DNA from: Acidimicrobiia bacterium
GTDB taxonomy: Bacteria > Actinomycetota > Acidimicrobiia > Spongiisociales > Spongiisociaceae
Direction: 5' to 3'
Assembly: GCA_011523635.1 (NCBI GenBank)
Contig: WTGI01000002.1
Span: 1-36,300, forward strand
DNA length: 36,300 nt
Positions within the stretch are counted from its first letter, which is position 1; the number at the start of each line of letters is the position of its first letter. This document shows, one piece after another, positions 9,105 to 17,611 of this stretch. The notes beneath the pieces were generated by a model. The model ran no database searches and had not been told where the DNA came from. It was given only the letters and a program-made list of their open reading frames with translations. Made by a program: the position numbers and the translations under genes.

Positions 9105-9887
9105 ATGGACCTGGGCCTGAAGGACAAGGTAGTCGTGGTGACCGGCGCCAGCCGGGGGATCGGGCGGGCGATAGCACAAGCCTTCGCCGCCGAGGGCGCT
9201 CGGGTGGCCGCCCTGGCCCGGACGGCCGATGACCTGGCGCGCACGGTCGAGATGCTGGAGGGCGAGGCCGGCTCTCACCTGGCCTTGACCTGCGACGTGA
9301 CCGATCCCGACCAGGCCGTGTCGGCTCTCGACCGGGTGCGGTCCGAGCTTGGGGGCCTCGACGTCCTGGTCAACAACGCCGGCCGGCGCCAGAACTTCAG
9401 CCGGCTCGACACCCTCGAGTTGGAGGAGTGGCGCCTGGCGATCGAGGCCAACCTGTCATCGGTCTTCTACATGTCCCGGGCGGCGGCCACCTCGATGATC
9501 GAGCAGCGGTCCGGTTCGATAGTCAACATCTCGTCCATAGCCGGCCCGGTGGCGTTCGCCAGCATCGGCGCCTACTCGGCCGCCAAGGCGGGGGTGATCG
9601 CCCTCACCAAGGTGATGGCGATCGAATGGGCCGAGTTCGGCATCCGGACCAACTCGGTGGCCCCCGGCTGGACCGAGTCCTACATGAACTACGAACTCCG
9701 GACCGACCCCGCCAACCGCGAGCTGTTCGAGTCGATCCGCGACCAGGTTGTGATGAAGAGGTTCGCCGACCCGTCCGAGACTGCCAACGCGGTGCTGTTC
9801 CTGGCGGGAGACTCGGCCAGCTACATCACCGGCGAGACCATCTTCGTCGACGGAGGCTGGGTGGCCGAGGGCTGGGTAGGGGACTAG
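9105..9887 (+). CDS. SDR-family oxidoreductase, last gene of the hydroxylase operon
   Basis: A 260-residue classical short-chain dehydrogenase. The cofactor motif TGASRGIG is at 13-20, NNAG at 90-93, and the catalytic set is Ser144, Tyr157 and Lys161 (YSAAK). An arginine after the second strand (ALART) suggests NADP(H). The ATG has an AAGGAG ribosome site and lies 27 bases after the carbamoylase-like gene, so it is probably co-transcribed. It may reduce or oxidise a hydroxy/oxo acid later in the same pathway. SDR sequences rarely reveal the substrate, so this is context only. Confidence 0.9.
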   Translation: MDLGLKDKVVVVTGASRGIGRAIAQAFAAEGARVAALARTADDLARTVEMLEGEAGSHLALTCDVTDPDQAVSALDRVRSELGGLDVLVNNAGRRQNFSRLDTLELEEWRLAIEANLSSVFYMSRAAATSMIEQRSGSIVNISSIAGPVAFASIGAYSAAKAGVIALTKVMAIEWAEFGIRTNSVAPGWTESYMNYELRTDPANRELFESIRDQVVMKRFADPSETANAVLFLAGDSASYITGETIFVDGGWVAEGWVGD

Positions 9888-10064
9888 CCGCAGCGGTCGA
9901 CCTCTAAAGCTCTCGGCGGGTCCCGCCGGCCCCGGCGACTCCTGAGGCAGGCGCCGGTGTCCGTTCTAGCCGAATACTCCTGGTGCCCGATGTCTTCGGT
10001 TGACCGTGCTCTGTGACCCGTCGTTGGCGGCGCGGGCTCTGTGCCCGAACAAGGGGGTTGAACG
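9888..10064. other. Convergent intergenic space, left part
   Basis: No gene is visible here. The space lies between the 3' ends of two convergent genes. A compact GC hairpin (GGCGGG, one base, CCCGCC, 9915-9927) follows the SDR gene without a T-run, and could be a weak terminator. Another small stem, CGGG/CCCG, lies near 10033-10047. The remainder to 10314 is described as the conserved intergenic sequence that follows. Confidence 0.4.
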
Positions 10065-10259
10065 TGTCACGAACCCGTCGCATACTGCCCGGCAGTCACA
10101 AGCACCACCGGTTTCCTGCTTTTCGACGTCGAGGGAACCGGTACCGGGATCATTTCGGGAGCGGACCCGTCGGGGGATAGCGGAACGCGCACGGACCGAA
10201 GGAGGTGGTGGCTGGGGGATGGGCCCGCCGGGTTGGGGCGTGTTCCGGCATTTTTCGCG
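10065..10259 (+). ncRNA. Conserved intergenic sequence R1 ending in an intrinsic-type terminator
   Basis: By eye this stretch shares an ordered series of blocks with 22748-22958: TGTCAC at the left, CAAGCACC plus CCGG, a GGGAAC, a GGAGCG(G/A)ACC block, an AGGTGGTGG(C)TGGGGGA(T)GGGCCC block, then a hairpin and TTTTTCGCG. The two copies lie in unrelated contexts, here between convergent genes and there between rsmI and tatD, but on the same strand and with a terminator-like end. That fits a small RNA or a mobile structured unit rather than a leader. I do not recognise a known RNA family. Homology rests on block order with many substitutions and indels. Confidence 0.4.
10227..10255 (+). terminator. 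Terminator-like hairpin of R1
   Basis: GCCGG at 10227-10231 pairs with CCGGC at 10245-10249 and is followed by ATTTTT. The loop is 13 bases, so the stem is modest, but a T-run is rare in this GC-rich sequence. Confidence 0.45.
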
Positions 10260-10314
10260 TTCTCGTCGTGTGGGGTGAGGTGACGGACTACCGGATCCGG
10301 ACACGCCGGAAGGT

Positions 10315-11637
10315 TCACTCTTGCGACAGGAGCCAGTCCAAGAGCGCGTCCACGAAGGCGTCGCCGTAGCCGGGCGCATGGGTGCTCCCCACACCCATCC
10401 AGAGCTCTATCTCGACTCCGTCGGCGCAGCCTGACTCCAGGCGGAATGCCCTGGTCTCGGCTCCGGCCACATGCCGGTCCAGATCGAGCGTGGTATAGGG
10501 CTCGGGTTGTTCGGGCCAGTCGCAACCCGCCCGATGGCTCCAGCGGGTCACCATGTCCACAGCGCCTGCGTAGAAGGCCCGCTTGTCGTCACCCTTCGTA
10601 TCGGGCTCGGTGTCGCCCTCGAAGAGGATCACCTCGTCGGCGGTGCCGTGGATGTGCAATACCGACACGGGGGATGCGCCGTCGCAGCTGCTGTCCTCGA
10701 CGTAGCTCGTACCGGCCAGGCTGGCGACGGCACGAAGGCCGGGCAGCCCCTTGCAAGCGAGGTGGTACGACATGAACCCGCCGTTGGAATAGCCGAAGAA
10801 GTACACCGGCCCGAAGTCCATGACCTGCTCCGCTCCGGCTACCAACTCGGTCAGGTAGGCGACATCATCCTGGCCGCCCTTGGCGGACTCGCAGCACTCG
10901 TCGGTGGGGTTCCAGAAGCGGTTGCCCTCGCCGTCCCGGATCCCGTTGGGAAGCAGCAGGGCGAACCCGTCGGTGTTGATGCGCTCGTGGAGGGGCACGT
11001 AGGTGGCCTGGTAAGAGGAGTCCCCTCCATAGCCGTGGAGGGAGACGATGAGCGGGGTCTCTCCGTCAACCGCTGCGAGAGGCACCAGCAGAACAGCGGG
11101 GTCGTCCCGTTCGGGGTGGCTGATGTGGTGGACCTCGCCTCCGGACTCCGCCGCCAGCCGGACGGTCCTCTCAAGGACGGTGCCCTCCAGCAGCGACAAC
11201 GGATCGTCCTGTCCCTTGGCCCACTGCTCCACGGCGCGGAGGACCCACTCGACCATGGCGGCTAGGTCCTCCATGTCCCGCACGCGGGCGTCCAGATCGT
11301 CCAGGCGCTCGAGAACGTCGGTCCGGCCGTCCTCTCCGATGGCCTGCTGCTCCTCCTCGGCGGCCGCCACCCCTTGCTCCTGGTCCCTCGCGGAACCGGC
11401 GGCGTCACGTCCCTCCACGGAATCGGCCTGTTCCGACAGGATCGCAATCTCATCCCTCAGCGCAGAGTTCTCACGGGCAAGCGCTTCGAGCGACTCCTCC
11501 AGCGAACGGGTCTTCGCTTCCAGGGCGATCAACCTCTCGTCCGAGGCGGGATCCTGGCTCGAGCCGGCACAGGCGAACAAGATGGCGGCAGCCAGGACGC
11601 AGGCCGCCGATCTACCAAGAAGTCGCAGCCAGCCCAC
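10315..11637 (-). CDS. Lipoprotein with coiled coil and PHB-depolymerase/feruloyl-esterase-like alpha/beta hydrolase
   Basis: About 440 residues. A 22-residue signal ends in a lipobox-like LFAC. A charged, heptad-rich region (about 30-125) looks like a coiled coil, and an alpha/beta hydrolase follows. The nucleophile is in GYSNGGF (Ser284 from this start), the oxyanion region is VSLHGYGGDSS, the acid is probably in HGTADEV and the base is in STHAPGYG. This pattern matches the polyhydroxybutyrate depolymerase/LpqC-like esterases, which act on ester substrates outside the membrane. The frame extends to a GTG at 11673, inside the upstream gene; GTG 11637 is preferred because it gives a normal signal length, but neither has a clear ribosome site. 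It follows the LLM oxidoreductase by 7 bases. Confidence 0.82.
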   Translation of the reverse strand: MGWLRLLGRSAACVLAAAILFACAGSSQDPASDERLIALEAKTRSLEESLEALARENSALRDEIAILSEQADSVEGRDAAGSARDQEQGVAAAEEEQQAIGEDGRTDVLERLDDLDARVRDMEDLAAMVEWVLRAVEQWAKGQDDPLSLLEGTVLERTVRLAAESGGEVHHISHPERDDPAVLLVPLAAVDGETPLIVSLHGYGGDSSYQATYVPLHERINTDGFALLLPNGIRDGEGNRFWNPTDECCESAKGGQDDVAYLTELVAGAEQVMDFGPVYFFGYSNGGFMSYHLACKGLPGLRAVASLAGTSYVEDSSCDGASPVSVLHIHGTADEVILFEGDTEPDTKGDDKRAFYAGAVDMVTRWSHRAGCDWPEQPEPYTTLDLDRHVAGAETRAFRLESGCADGVEIELWMGVGSTHAPGYGDAFVDALLDWLLSQE

Positions 11638-11644
11638 CCGAGAC

Positions 11645-12703
11645 TCAGGCCACCGGGGATGCGTTGGTGGCACCGGGGGAGGAGCTGCCGGGTTCCCGGC
11701 GCGGTGCGAACACCTCGATGATCTCCTCGTAGTTCTCGGTGATCGGGAGCAGGGCCGGGTAGATGTTGGGCCGGATCGAGTAGGCGGCCACCTGTTCCCG
11801 GCATTGGTCGGGTGTTCCGGCCGCCGTCAGGGATCTGACCACATCGACAGGTACCAGCGGCATGGCCGCCTCTATCCCCCCGTCCCTAGGTGGCCAGCCT
11901 CCCATGGCTTCCTTCACCCGGTCCAGCAGGTCTTGGTCTACACCGCTGGCGAGGGCGATGTGGGGTTGCTGGCCCAGGTACATGGTCGTCATCCTGGTGG
12001 CCACCTCCAGCGCCTTCTCCTCGTCCTCGTCCATGGCGACCACGATGGTCTGGGGAAGGTCCAGGTCGTCCACCCGCCGGCCGCTCCGCCGGGCGCCCCG
12101 CTCGATGCGCCCGAGGGCGTCCGCCAGGTAGGTGAGGGAGGTGAAGCCGTTGAGCATCACCCCGTCGGCCAGTTCACCGGAGAGCGCCAGCATCTGCGGT
12201 CCGGTGGCCCCGACGTAGATCGGTACCCGCTTCGGGCTGCGGGCCACGCCGTGGCCGAGGTCTAGGCGCAGGTCGCGTACCGCCACCAGTTCGCCCTCGT
12301 AGGTGACCGTCTCGAGCGCGAGCAGGCGCCGGGTGACCTCGATGTACTCCCGCATCTGCTTGACGGGCTTGCGCCGGTCGATCCCCTGCTTCCACGCCAG
12401 CGGGTCCCAGTAGGCGCCGATCCCGAGCAGCATCCGGTCGGGAGCCAGTTCGTCCAGAGTGGCAAAGGTGAGCGCCATCAGCGACGCCGGCCGGGTCCAC
12501 GAGTTGACGACCCCGCTGCCCACCTTGATGTGGCTGGTCGCGTGGGCGATGGCGCCCATGACGGAGACGGCGTCCCTGGCGGTGCGGGTCTCGCACACCC
12601 ACACGGAGTCGAATCCCAACTCTTCCATCCTGATGGAGAGCGCCACCTGTCGCCGAGGGTCCGGCCGGTCGAGAAAACACATTCCCACGCGCCCACCAGT
12701 CAT
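11645..12703 (-). CDS. LLM-class (luciferase-like) flavin/F420-dependent oxidoreductase
   Basis: A 352-residue TIM-barrel oxidoreductase of the bacterial luciferase/F420 methylene-H4MPT reductase superfamily. Typical stretches are ELGFDSVWVCETRTARD near the N-terminus, KVGSGVVNSWTRPASL, RMLLGIGAYWDP and the phosphate-contact region PIYVGATGPQMLALSGELADG. The ATG at 12703 was chosen over the longer frame because AAGGAGG lies 11 bases upstream and the conserved barrel starts immediately after it. The substrate is unknown, and F420 versus FMN cannot be settled from sequence by eye. It is divergent from the GSAM-like aminotransferase, with a 125-base shared control region. Confidence 0.88.
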   Translation of the reverse strand: MTGGRVGMCFLDRPDPRRQVALSIRMEELGFDSVWVCETRTARDAVSVMGAIAHATSHIKVGSGVVNSWTRPASLMALTFATLDELAPDRMLLGIGAYWDPLAWKQGIDRRKPVKQMREYIEVTRRLLALETVTYEGELVAVRDLRLDLGHGVARSPKRVPIYVGATGPQMLALSGELADGVMLNGFTSLTYLADALGRIERGARRSGRRVDDLDLPQTIVVAMDEDEEKALEVATRMTTMYLGQQPHIALASGVDQDLLDRVKEAMGGWPPRDGGIEAAMPLVPVDVVRSLTAAGTPDQCREQVAAYSIRPNIYPALLPITENYEEIIEVFAPRREPGSSSPGATNASPVA

Positions 12704-12771
12704 GAAGTGATCGTCCTCCTTGCGAATACCAAATCGAGTGAACACTCTACCGGGGGTGTCCTTCCGGGCTG

Positions 12772-12791
12772 CTGCCGGTCGGTGCCGGCAG
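12772..12791. promoter_or_regulatory. Perfect 7-bp dyad between divergent genes
   Basis: CTGCCGG at 12772-12778 and CCGGCAG at 12785-12791 form a perfect inverted repeat with a 6-base spacer. It lies in the 125-base region between the leftward LLM gene and the rightward aminotransferase gene, 37 bases before the latter start. A TAGGCT hexamer at 12796-12801 could be the rightward -10. It could be an operator or a chance GC dyad. Confidence 0.35.
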
Positions 12792-12828
12792 GCGGTAGGC
12801 TGACCGGCAGTCTCGGAGAGGTAAAAAG

Positions 12829-14115
12829 GTGACCGCCGACTTCAACTACACGGATGCCCTCCGCCGGGTCAGCGAGGAGTACCTGGCCCGGAACCCCCGA
12901 TCGATGGAGACATCCGATCGGGCCTCGGCGGTGCTCCCCGGGGGCACAACCCGTACCACCACCTTCTTCGCTCCCTTTCCCCCGGTCCTGGTGGCGGGGC
13001 AGGGATCGGAGATCGTGGATGTGGACGGCAACCGCAGGGTCGACTACCTCAACAACTACACGTCCCTGATCCTCGGCCACGCCCATCCCGACGTGCTGGA
13101 GCGAGCCATGTCGGTGGCCGGTCGGGGAACCGCCTTCTCATCGCCTACCGAGCAGGAGGTTCTCCTGGCTGAAGTGCTGGTCGAGCGGGTCGCCTCGGTC
13201 GACCAGGTCCGGTTCACGAACTCCGGAACCGAGGCTACGATGGCCGCGATGCGATTGGCTCGGGCCTTCACGGGCCGTCCGGTCGTGGCCCGCTTCGAGG
13301 GTGCCTACCACGGCACGCACGACTACACGGCTACGCCGGGGGCAGGGATCCCGGACCTGATCGGCGACCTGATGGTCACCCTCCCGTGGAACGACATCGC
13401 CGGTTGTGAGCAGAGGATGGCGGAGGTGGCCGGCTCGCTGGCGGCGGTCATCATCGAGCCGGTGCTGGGCGCAGGGGGCGTTATCGCCGCCGACCATGAG
13501 TTCCTCGCCTACCTGAGGGAATCCACCAGCCGGATGGGCGCCCTGCTGATCTTCGACGAGATCGTCACCCTCCGCCTGCACACGGGCGGCGCCCAGGCGA
13601 TCAGCGGGATCCGCCCGGATCTCACCACCTTCGGCAAGATCATCGGCGGCGGGTTCCCGATCGGCGGTTTCGGGGGCCGGGAGGATGTCATGGCGCTACT
13701 CCATCCCACGCGCGGGACCATCCAGTGGGGCGGCACCTTCAACGGCAACCCGGTCAGCGCCGCCGCCGGCATCGAGACCTTGGAGGCTCTCACCGCGCCG
13801 GTCATCGACGAGCTGAACCGCTCCGGGGAGGAGCTCACGGAGCGCCTCGACAAGGCTCTCCAATCCTCGGGACTCCCGGCCGGCGCAACCGGCATGGGGT
13901 CCCTTTTCAACATCCACGCCACCGGCGAGGAGGTCACCGACCATCAAGCGGTGCGGCGAGCCGATCCCGAGCTGACCGAGCTCCTGCACCTGGGCCTGAT
14001 GAACCGCGGTTACTTCCTGGCTCCACGAGGCATGGGCTGCCTGTCCACCGCCATGACCTCCGAGCAACTGGACGGCCTCGTCGATGCCGTCGAGGACCTC
14101 GTCAACAGCCTGTGA
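12829..14115 (+). CDS. Glutamate-1-semialdehyde aminomutase-like class III aminotransferase
   Basis: A 428-residue PLP enzyme of fold type I. Motifs are LPGGTTRTTTFF and NYTSLILGHAHP at the N-terminus, FTNSGTEATMAAMRLAR (phosphate site), FEGAYHGTHD, LIFDEIVTLRL (Asp to the pyridine nitrogen) and the Schiff-base Lys270 in TTFGKIIGGGFPIGG. This is the GSAM-like branch, whose members include HemL but also many catabolic aminotransferases and aminomutases. No other haem gene is near, so HemL is not claimed. A role in transaminating an amino acid released by the hydantoinase route is possible but only positional. The GTG start has AGAGGT upstream. Confidence 0.88.
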   Translation: MTADFNYTDALRRVSEEYLARNPRSMETSDRASAVLPGGTTRTTTFFAPFPPVLVAGQGSEIVDVDGNRRVDYLNNYTSLILGHAHPDVLERAMSVAGRGTAFSSPTEQEVLLAEVLVERVASVDQVRFTNSGTEATMAAMRLARAFTGRPVVARFEGAYHGTHDYTATPGAGIPDLIGDLMVTLPWNDIAGCEQRMAEVAGSLAAVIIEPVLGAGGVIAADHEFLAYLRESTSRMGALLIFDEIVTLRLHTGGAQAISGIRPDLTTFGKIIGGGFPIGGFGGREDVMALLHPTRGTIQWGGTFNGNPVSAAAGIETLEALTAPVIDELNRSGEELTERLDKALQSSGLPAGATGMGSLFNIHATGEEVTDHQAVRRADPELTELLHLGLMNRGYFLAPRGMGCLSTAMTSEQLDGLVDAVEDLVNSL

Positions 14116-14194
14116 CGTTTGCGGCACCCCTTCCCGGCCGCTCGCCCCCGTTCCTCATGTAGCCCCATTGATCGGCAACAGCCGACCGGTAGGA

Positions 14195-15337
14195 CTATGC
14201 GGCCCAGCCTTCCAGGACTCGGGCCAGGTCTTCCAGTCCTTCGATGCTGTGTCCTGCGATGAGCTCGTCAACGAACGGCAGGGCTGCCACGAGCCCGCGG
14301 GCTAACGGTTGGAACTTCGGATCGCCTGCCAGCGGGTTGACCCAAATGACGCGGTGCGCCTGGTGGGACAGGCGCCGCATGGCCCACGCCAGCCGGTCGG
14401 GCTCGCCCCGCTCCAGGCCGTCGGAGCAGATGATCACCGTCGCACCGCGGTTGAGGCGGTGCTTGCCCCACCTCGTGACATAGGCGCCTAGCGATTCACC
14501 GATCCTGGTACCCCCGTCCCAGTCGACCACCAGAGCGGTTGCCTCGTCGAGGGCGGAGTTCGGATCGCGGACTCGCATGGCGTTCGTGAGCCGGGTGAGT
14601 CGGGTCCCGAAGCAGAACACCTCCACCCGTCGCGAGGCCCGGCTCATCCCGTAGGCGAACTGGACCAGGGCCCGCGAGAAGCCGGCCATGGACCCCGAGA
14701 CGTCGACTATCAGGACGATGGGCCGGGGCCGCTCCACCCTCCGGCGCCGGCGGAGGTGGACCAGGTCACCCCCGTAGCGCAGGGAGTGCTGGACGCTGCG
14801 CCGCAGGTCGATGCGGGGGCCTCTCGGTGAGGGGCGGGTGCGCCGGGTGCGCTTCTGTGGCAGCCGCAGGGTGGGTAGCAGCCGGGCCAGCCGGCGGAAC
14901 TCCTCCTCCGTCCAGCGGTCGAAGTGCTTGGTCCTCAGGATCTCGGCGCTCGAGGCCCGTGGCCCTCCCGCGGCGGGGAGTTCCTCGTCGCCGGCATCGA
15001 GCACCTCGATCTCTTGTTGGTCGGTGCCGAAGGAGACGGACGCCGGGTCCCCGTCACCGCCGTCGGCGGTCGCCAGCGGCAGGATGGAAGGCGGGGAGTC
15101 GTTCTCCGAACCGATGAAGAAGGCGTCGAAGGCGGCGTCGTAAACGGGCAGGTCGGCATGGTGGTTGACCAGGGTGATCCGGCCCGCCCAGTAGAGGTCG
15201 TCGATTTCGGACGGGTCGAGATCGGCCACCGCCCAGATGTAGGACACCACCTGCCCGGCGCCGACCTTGACCCCGTGGGTCCGCAACAACCGTCCGAATC
15301 GGACCAGTTCGGTGGTCGGCCCGGGCTCAGACCCCAT
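14195..15337 (-). CDS. coxE: CoxE-like VWA-domain protein
   Basis: A 380-residue protein with an N-terminal region (FGRLLRTHGVKVGAGQV) typical of the CoxE family, an acidic/basic middle and a C-terminal von Willebrand A domain. The metal-ion-dependent adhesion site is DVSGSMAG near residue 211, with a later Thr (DWDGGTRIG) and Asp (ICSDGLERG). CoxE partners the AAA+ ATPase CoxD in maturing molybdenum hydroxylases, established for CO dehydrogenase. It overlaps the end of coxD by 11 bases, so the two are translationally coupled. It converges with the aminotransferase gene; the 79-base gap shows no strong terminator. Confidence 0.9.
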   Translation of the reverse strand: MGSEPGPTTELVRFGRLLRTHGVKVGAGQVVSYIWAVADLDPSEIDDLYWAGRITLVNHHADLPVYDAAFDAFFIGSENDSPPSILPLATADGGDGDPASVSFGTDQQEIEVLDAGDEELPAAGGPRASSAEILRTKHFDRWTEEEFRRLARLLPTLRLPQKRTRRTRPSPRGPRIDLRRSVQHSLRYGGDLVHLRRRRRVERPRPIVLIVDVSGSMAGFSRALVQFAYGMSRASRRVEVFCFGTRLTRLTNAMRVRDPNSALDEATALVVDWDGGTRIGESLGAYVTRWGKHRLNRGATVIICSDGLERGEPDRLAWAMRRLSHQAHRVIWVNPLAGDPKFQPLARGLVAALPFVDELIAGHSIEGLEDLARVLEGWAA

Positions 15338-16214
15338 CCAGTATCTCGGTTGCCCAGCTCCGGACCGTGGACAGATCGTCGTGGTCCTTGATCACCGACC
15401 CCAGGCTGATGTCGAGGTTGTCGCCGGTCACCTCATCCTCACCGAGCTGGTTCAGCGCCCGGGCCCAGTTGATGGTCTCGGCGACGCCGGGTTGCTTCAC
15501 CAGCTCCAGGCCGCGCAGCCTGGACACGACCCGGCTGGTGCTGCGAGCGAGGCGTGCGGGAACCTCCGGCGCACGTGCCGCCACGATCTCCACCTCCCTC
15601 TCCAGGCCCGGGAAGTCGATCCAGTGGTAGAGGCAGCGGCGCTTCAGGGCGTCGTGCAGCTCGCGGGTGCGATTGGACGTGATGATGACCGGGGGCGGGT
15701 CGGCTGCCCCGACCGTGCCTATCTCGGGAATCGTTATCTGGAACTCGGAGAGGATCTCCAGGAGGAATGCCTCGAACTCGTCGTCCGCCCGGTCGATCTC
15801 GTCGATGAGCAACACACAGTTGGCGCCCTTGCGTATCGCTCGCAGCAACGGGCGCTCCACCAGGAACCGTTCCGCGAACAGGTCGTCCGATCCGTCGCCA
15901 TGCACTTCCGCCTCGGCGGCCTGTCGCAGGTAGAGGAGCTGGCGCGGGTAGTCCCACTCGTAGAGGGCCTGGTTGGCGTCGATTCCCTCGTAGCACTGGA
16001 GCCGGATCAGCTCCACTCCCAGCCCTTCCGCCAGCGCCTTGGCCACCTCGGTCTTGCCCACTCCCGCCTCGCCTTCCAGCAGCAGAGGCTGCGGCAGCGT
16101 GAGGGAGAGGTAGATGGCGGTCGACAGACCCCGGTCGGCCAGGTAGGCCTGACCGGCCAGCAACTCGGTGACGGTGGCTATGTCACCGGTGAACCCGTTG
16201 GCGGGAGCGGTCAA
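15327..16214 (-). CDS. coxD: CoxD-like MoxR-family AAA+ ATPase
   Basis: A 295-residue AAA+ ATPase of the MoxR/CoxD group. Walker A is GEAGVGKT at 48-55, Walker B is VLLIDEIDRAD, and the sensor 1 region is VIITSNRTREL. The open frame extends to 16559 across the thiolase gene, but that part is arginine-rich shadow. The likely start is TTG 16214, which overlaps the thiolase stop (TTGA) and gives the family's usual length and N-terminus. CoxD acts with CoxE in inserting sulfur or otherwise activating the Mo site. The probable client in this window is the Mo hydroxylase at 2976-6701. Confidence 0.9.
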   Translation of the reverse strand: MTAPANGFTGDIATVTELLAGQAYLADRGLSTAIYLSLTLPQPLLLEGEAGVGKTEVAKALAEGLGVELIRLQCYEGIDANQALYEWDYPRQLLYLRQAAEAEVHGDGSDDLFAERFLVERPLLRAIRKGANCVLLIDEIDRADDEFEAFLLEILSEFQITIPEIGTVGAADPPPVIITSNRTRELHDALKRRCLYHWIDFPGLEREVEIVAARAPEVPARLARSTSRVVSRLRGLELVKQPGVAETINWARALNQLGEDEVTGDNLDISLGSVIKDHDDLSTVRSWATEILDGV

Positions 16215-17386
16215 GGGCGCTCGAAGATCGCCGCCATCCCCTGGCCGCCTCCGATGCACATCGTGACGATGCCGCGCCGGCCTCCGGTCCGCTCCAGGGC
16301 GTGCATGAGCTTGATGGCCAGGATCGTCCCGGTCGCGCCGACCGGGTGGCCCAGCGCTATGGCGCCGCCGGAGACGTTGGTCTTCTCCGGGTCCAATCCC
16401 GCGTCCCGTATGACGGCCACGGCCTGGGCGGCGAAGGCCTCGTTGAGTTCGATCAGGTCGATGTCGTCGAGCGTTAGGCCGGCCTTGTCGAGCACCGCGG
16501 GGATGGCCAGTGCGGGGGCGTAGCCCATCACCTCCGGATCGATGCCGCTCACCGCCCACGCCACCAAGCGCAGGCGCGGTTCGGCGCCCCGGGCCCGGGC
16601 CACCTTCTCGCTCATCAGGACCACCGAGGCGGCGCCGTCGTTGATCCCCGAGGAGTTGCCGGCCGTGACCGTTCCGTCCTTGACGAACACCGGTCGGAGC
16701 CGGGCGAGGCTCTCTTCGGTGGTGTTCGGCCTCGGGTGCTCGTCCACCAGGAACGCGTCGTCCTTAGGGCGTTCCACGCCGACGATCTGGTCCTCGAACA
16801 GGCCCTCCTTGATGGCGACGGCGGCCCGGTGCTGGCTCTCGGCGGCGAACCGGTCCTGCGCGCTGCGGCTGACGTTGTAGCGCTCGGCCACCCGCTCGGC
16901 GGTGGTGCCCATCGGGTATCCGCCGAAGGGATCCGTGACCAGGGACAGGGTGCCGTCGATGGACTTCCGGGGGCCCAGCCTCCAACCGTCACGGGCCTGG
17001 TAGTCGAGGAACGGCTGGCTGCTCATGTTCTCGTTCCCCCCGGCCACGACGATGTCCGCATCCCCGAGCATTATCTGCTGGGCGCCGGTGATGATCGCCT
17101 GCAGACCGGACGAGCAGAGCCGGTTGACGTTCATGGCCGTGGTGGACGACGGAAGCCCCGCCTCGAGGGCACACCGCCGGGCGTTGTAGGCATCCGGGCC
17201 CACCTGGCCGATCTGGCCCATGACCACCTCGTCCACCTCGTCGGCTTCGACGCCCGCTCGGCTCAACGACTCCTTGATCGTTATGGCGCCGAGCTTGTAG
17301 GAGTCGATCTTGGCAAGCGACCCCCCGTAGGTTCCTATGGCGGTCCGAGCCGCCCCGACTACCACCACCTGATCCGTATCAACCAT
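16211..17386 (-). CDS. Acetyl-CoA acetyltransferase (thiolase)
   Basis: A 391-residue thiolase. The nucleophile is Cys91 in NRLCSSGLQAI, the His motif is GGAIALGHPVGATGT and the second cysteine is in CIGGGQGMAAIF, all at the usual places. The family makes or cleaves 3-ketoacyl-CoA, mainly acetoacetyl-CoA. The ATG at 17386 (MVDTDQVVVVGAARTAIG) was chosen over the open frame to 17461 because it matches the family and has AAAGGAAC upstream. It is the first gene of a leftward unit with coxD and coxE, an unexpected pairing. A palindromic element lies 80 bases upstream. Confidence 0.92.
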   Translation of the reverse strand: MVDTDQVVVVGAARTAIGTYGGSLAKIDSYKLGAITIKESLSRAGVEADEVDEVVMGQIGQVGPDAYNARRCALEAGLPSSTTAMNVNRLCSSGLQAIITGAQQIMLGDADIVVAGGNENMSSQPFLDYQARDGWRLGPRKSIDGTLSLVTDPFGGYPMGTTAERVAERYNVSRSAQDRFAAESQHRAAVAIKEGLFEDQIVGVERPKDDAFLVDEHPRPNTTEESLARLRPVFVKDGTVTAGNSSGINDGAASVVLMSEKVARARGAEPRLRLVAWAVSGIDPEVMGYAPALAIPAVLDKAGLTLDDIDLIELNEAFAAQAVAVIRDAGLDPEKTNVSGGAIALGHPVGATGTILAIKLMHALERTGGRRGIVTMCIGGGQGMAAIFERP

Positions 17387-17466
17387 GCCCTTGTTCCTTT
17401 GCCGCGACCGGGAACGCCCATCCCCGGGCGACAGACTCAGACCGGGCGAATGGACAGTCATTGATG

Positions 17467-17572
17467 CTAGGAGGGTACTGAAAAATGTCCAGTTGGTCCG
17501 ATCCTCGGCAACAAATCCCTACGTCAAGGCATCGCGGGCCAACCATCCCTGTCTTTTTCAGCACCCTCCTAG
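17467..17572 (-). repeat. Palindromic intergenic element, family 1 copy A
   Basis: The 106 bases are bounded by 19-base inverted ends, CTAGGAGGGTACTGAAAAA and the reverse complement of the same with one mismatch. An inner inverted pair GTTGG/CCAAC lies further in. Copies B (20203-20306) and C (27378-27491) align along their whole length. Read on the minus strand, the end TTTTTCAGTACCCTCCTAG faces the thiolase start, as the same end faces the downstream gene in B and C. Confidence 0.8.
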
Positions 17573-17611
17573 TGGGCACGTATTGTCAGCGGGCCTTGCG
17601 GGTCGGTGGGG

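Noticed and set aside
10065-10259. R1 as tmRNA, RNase P RNA or SRP RNA
   Set aside because: None of the signature segments of these RNAs that I know are present, and the existence of a second diverged copy argues against a single-copy housekeeping RNA.
12829-14115. Aminotransferase as HemL of haem synthesis
   Set aside because: Only family-level similarity is visible and no other haem gene is near; the family includes many other enzymes.
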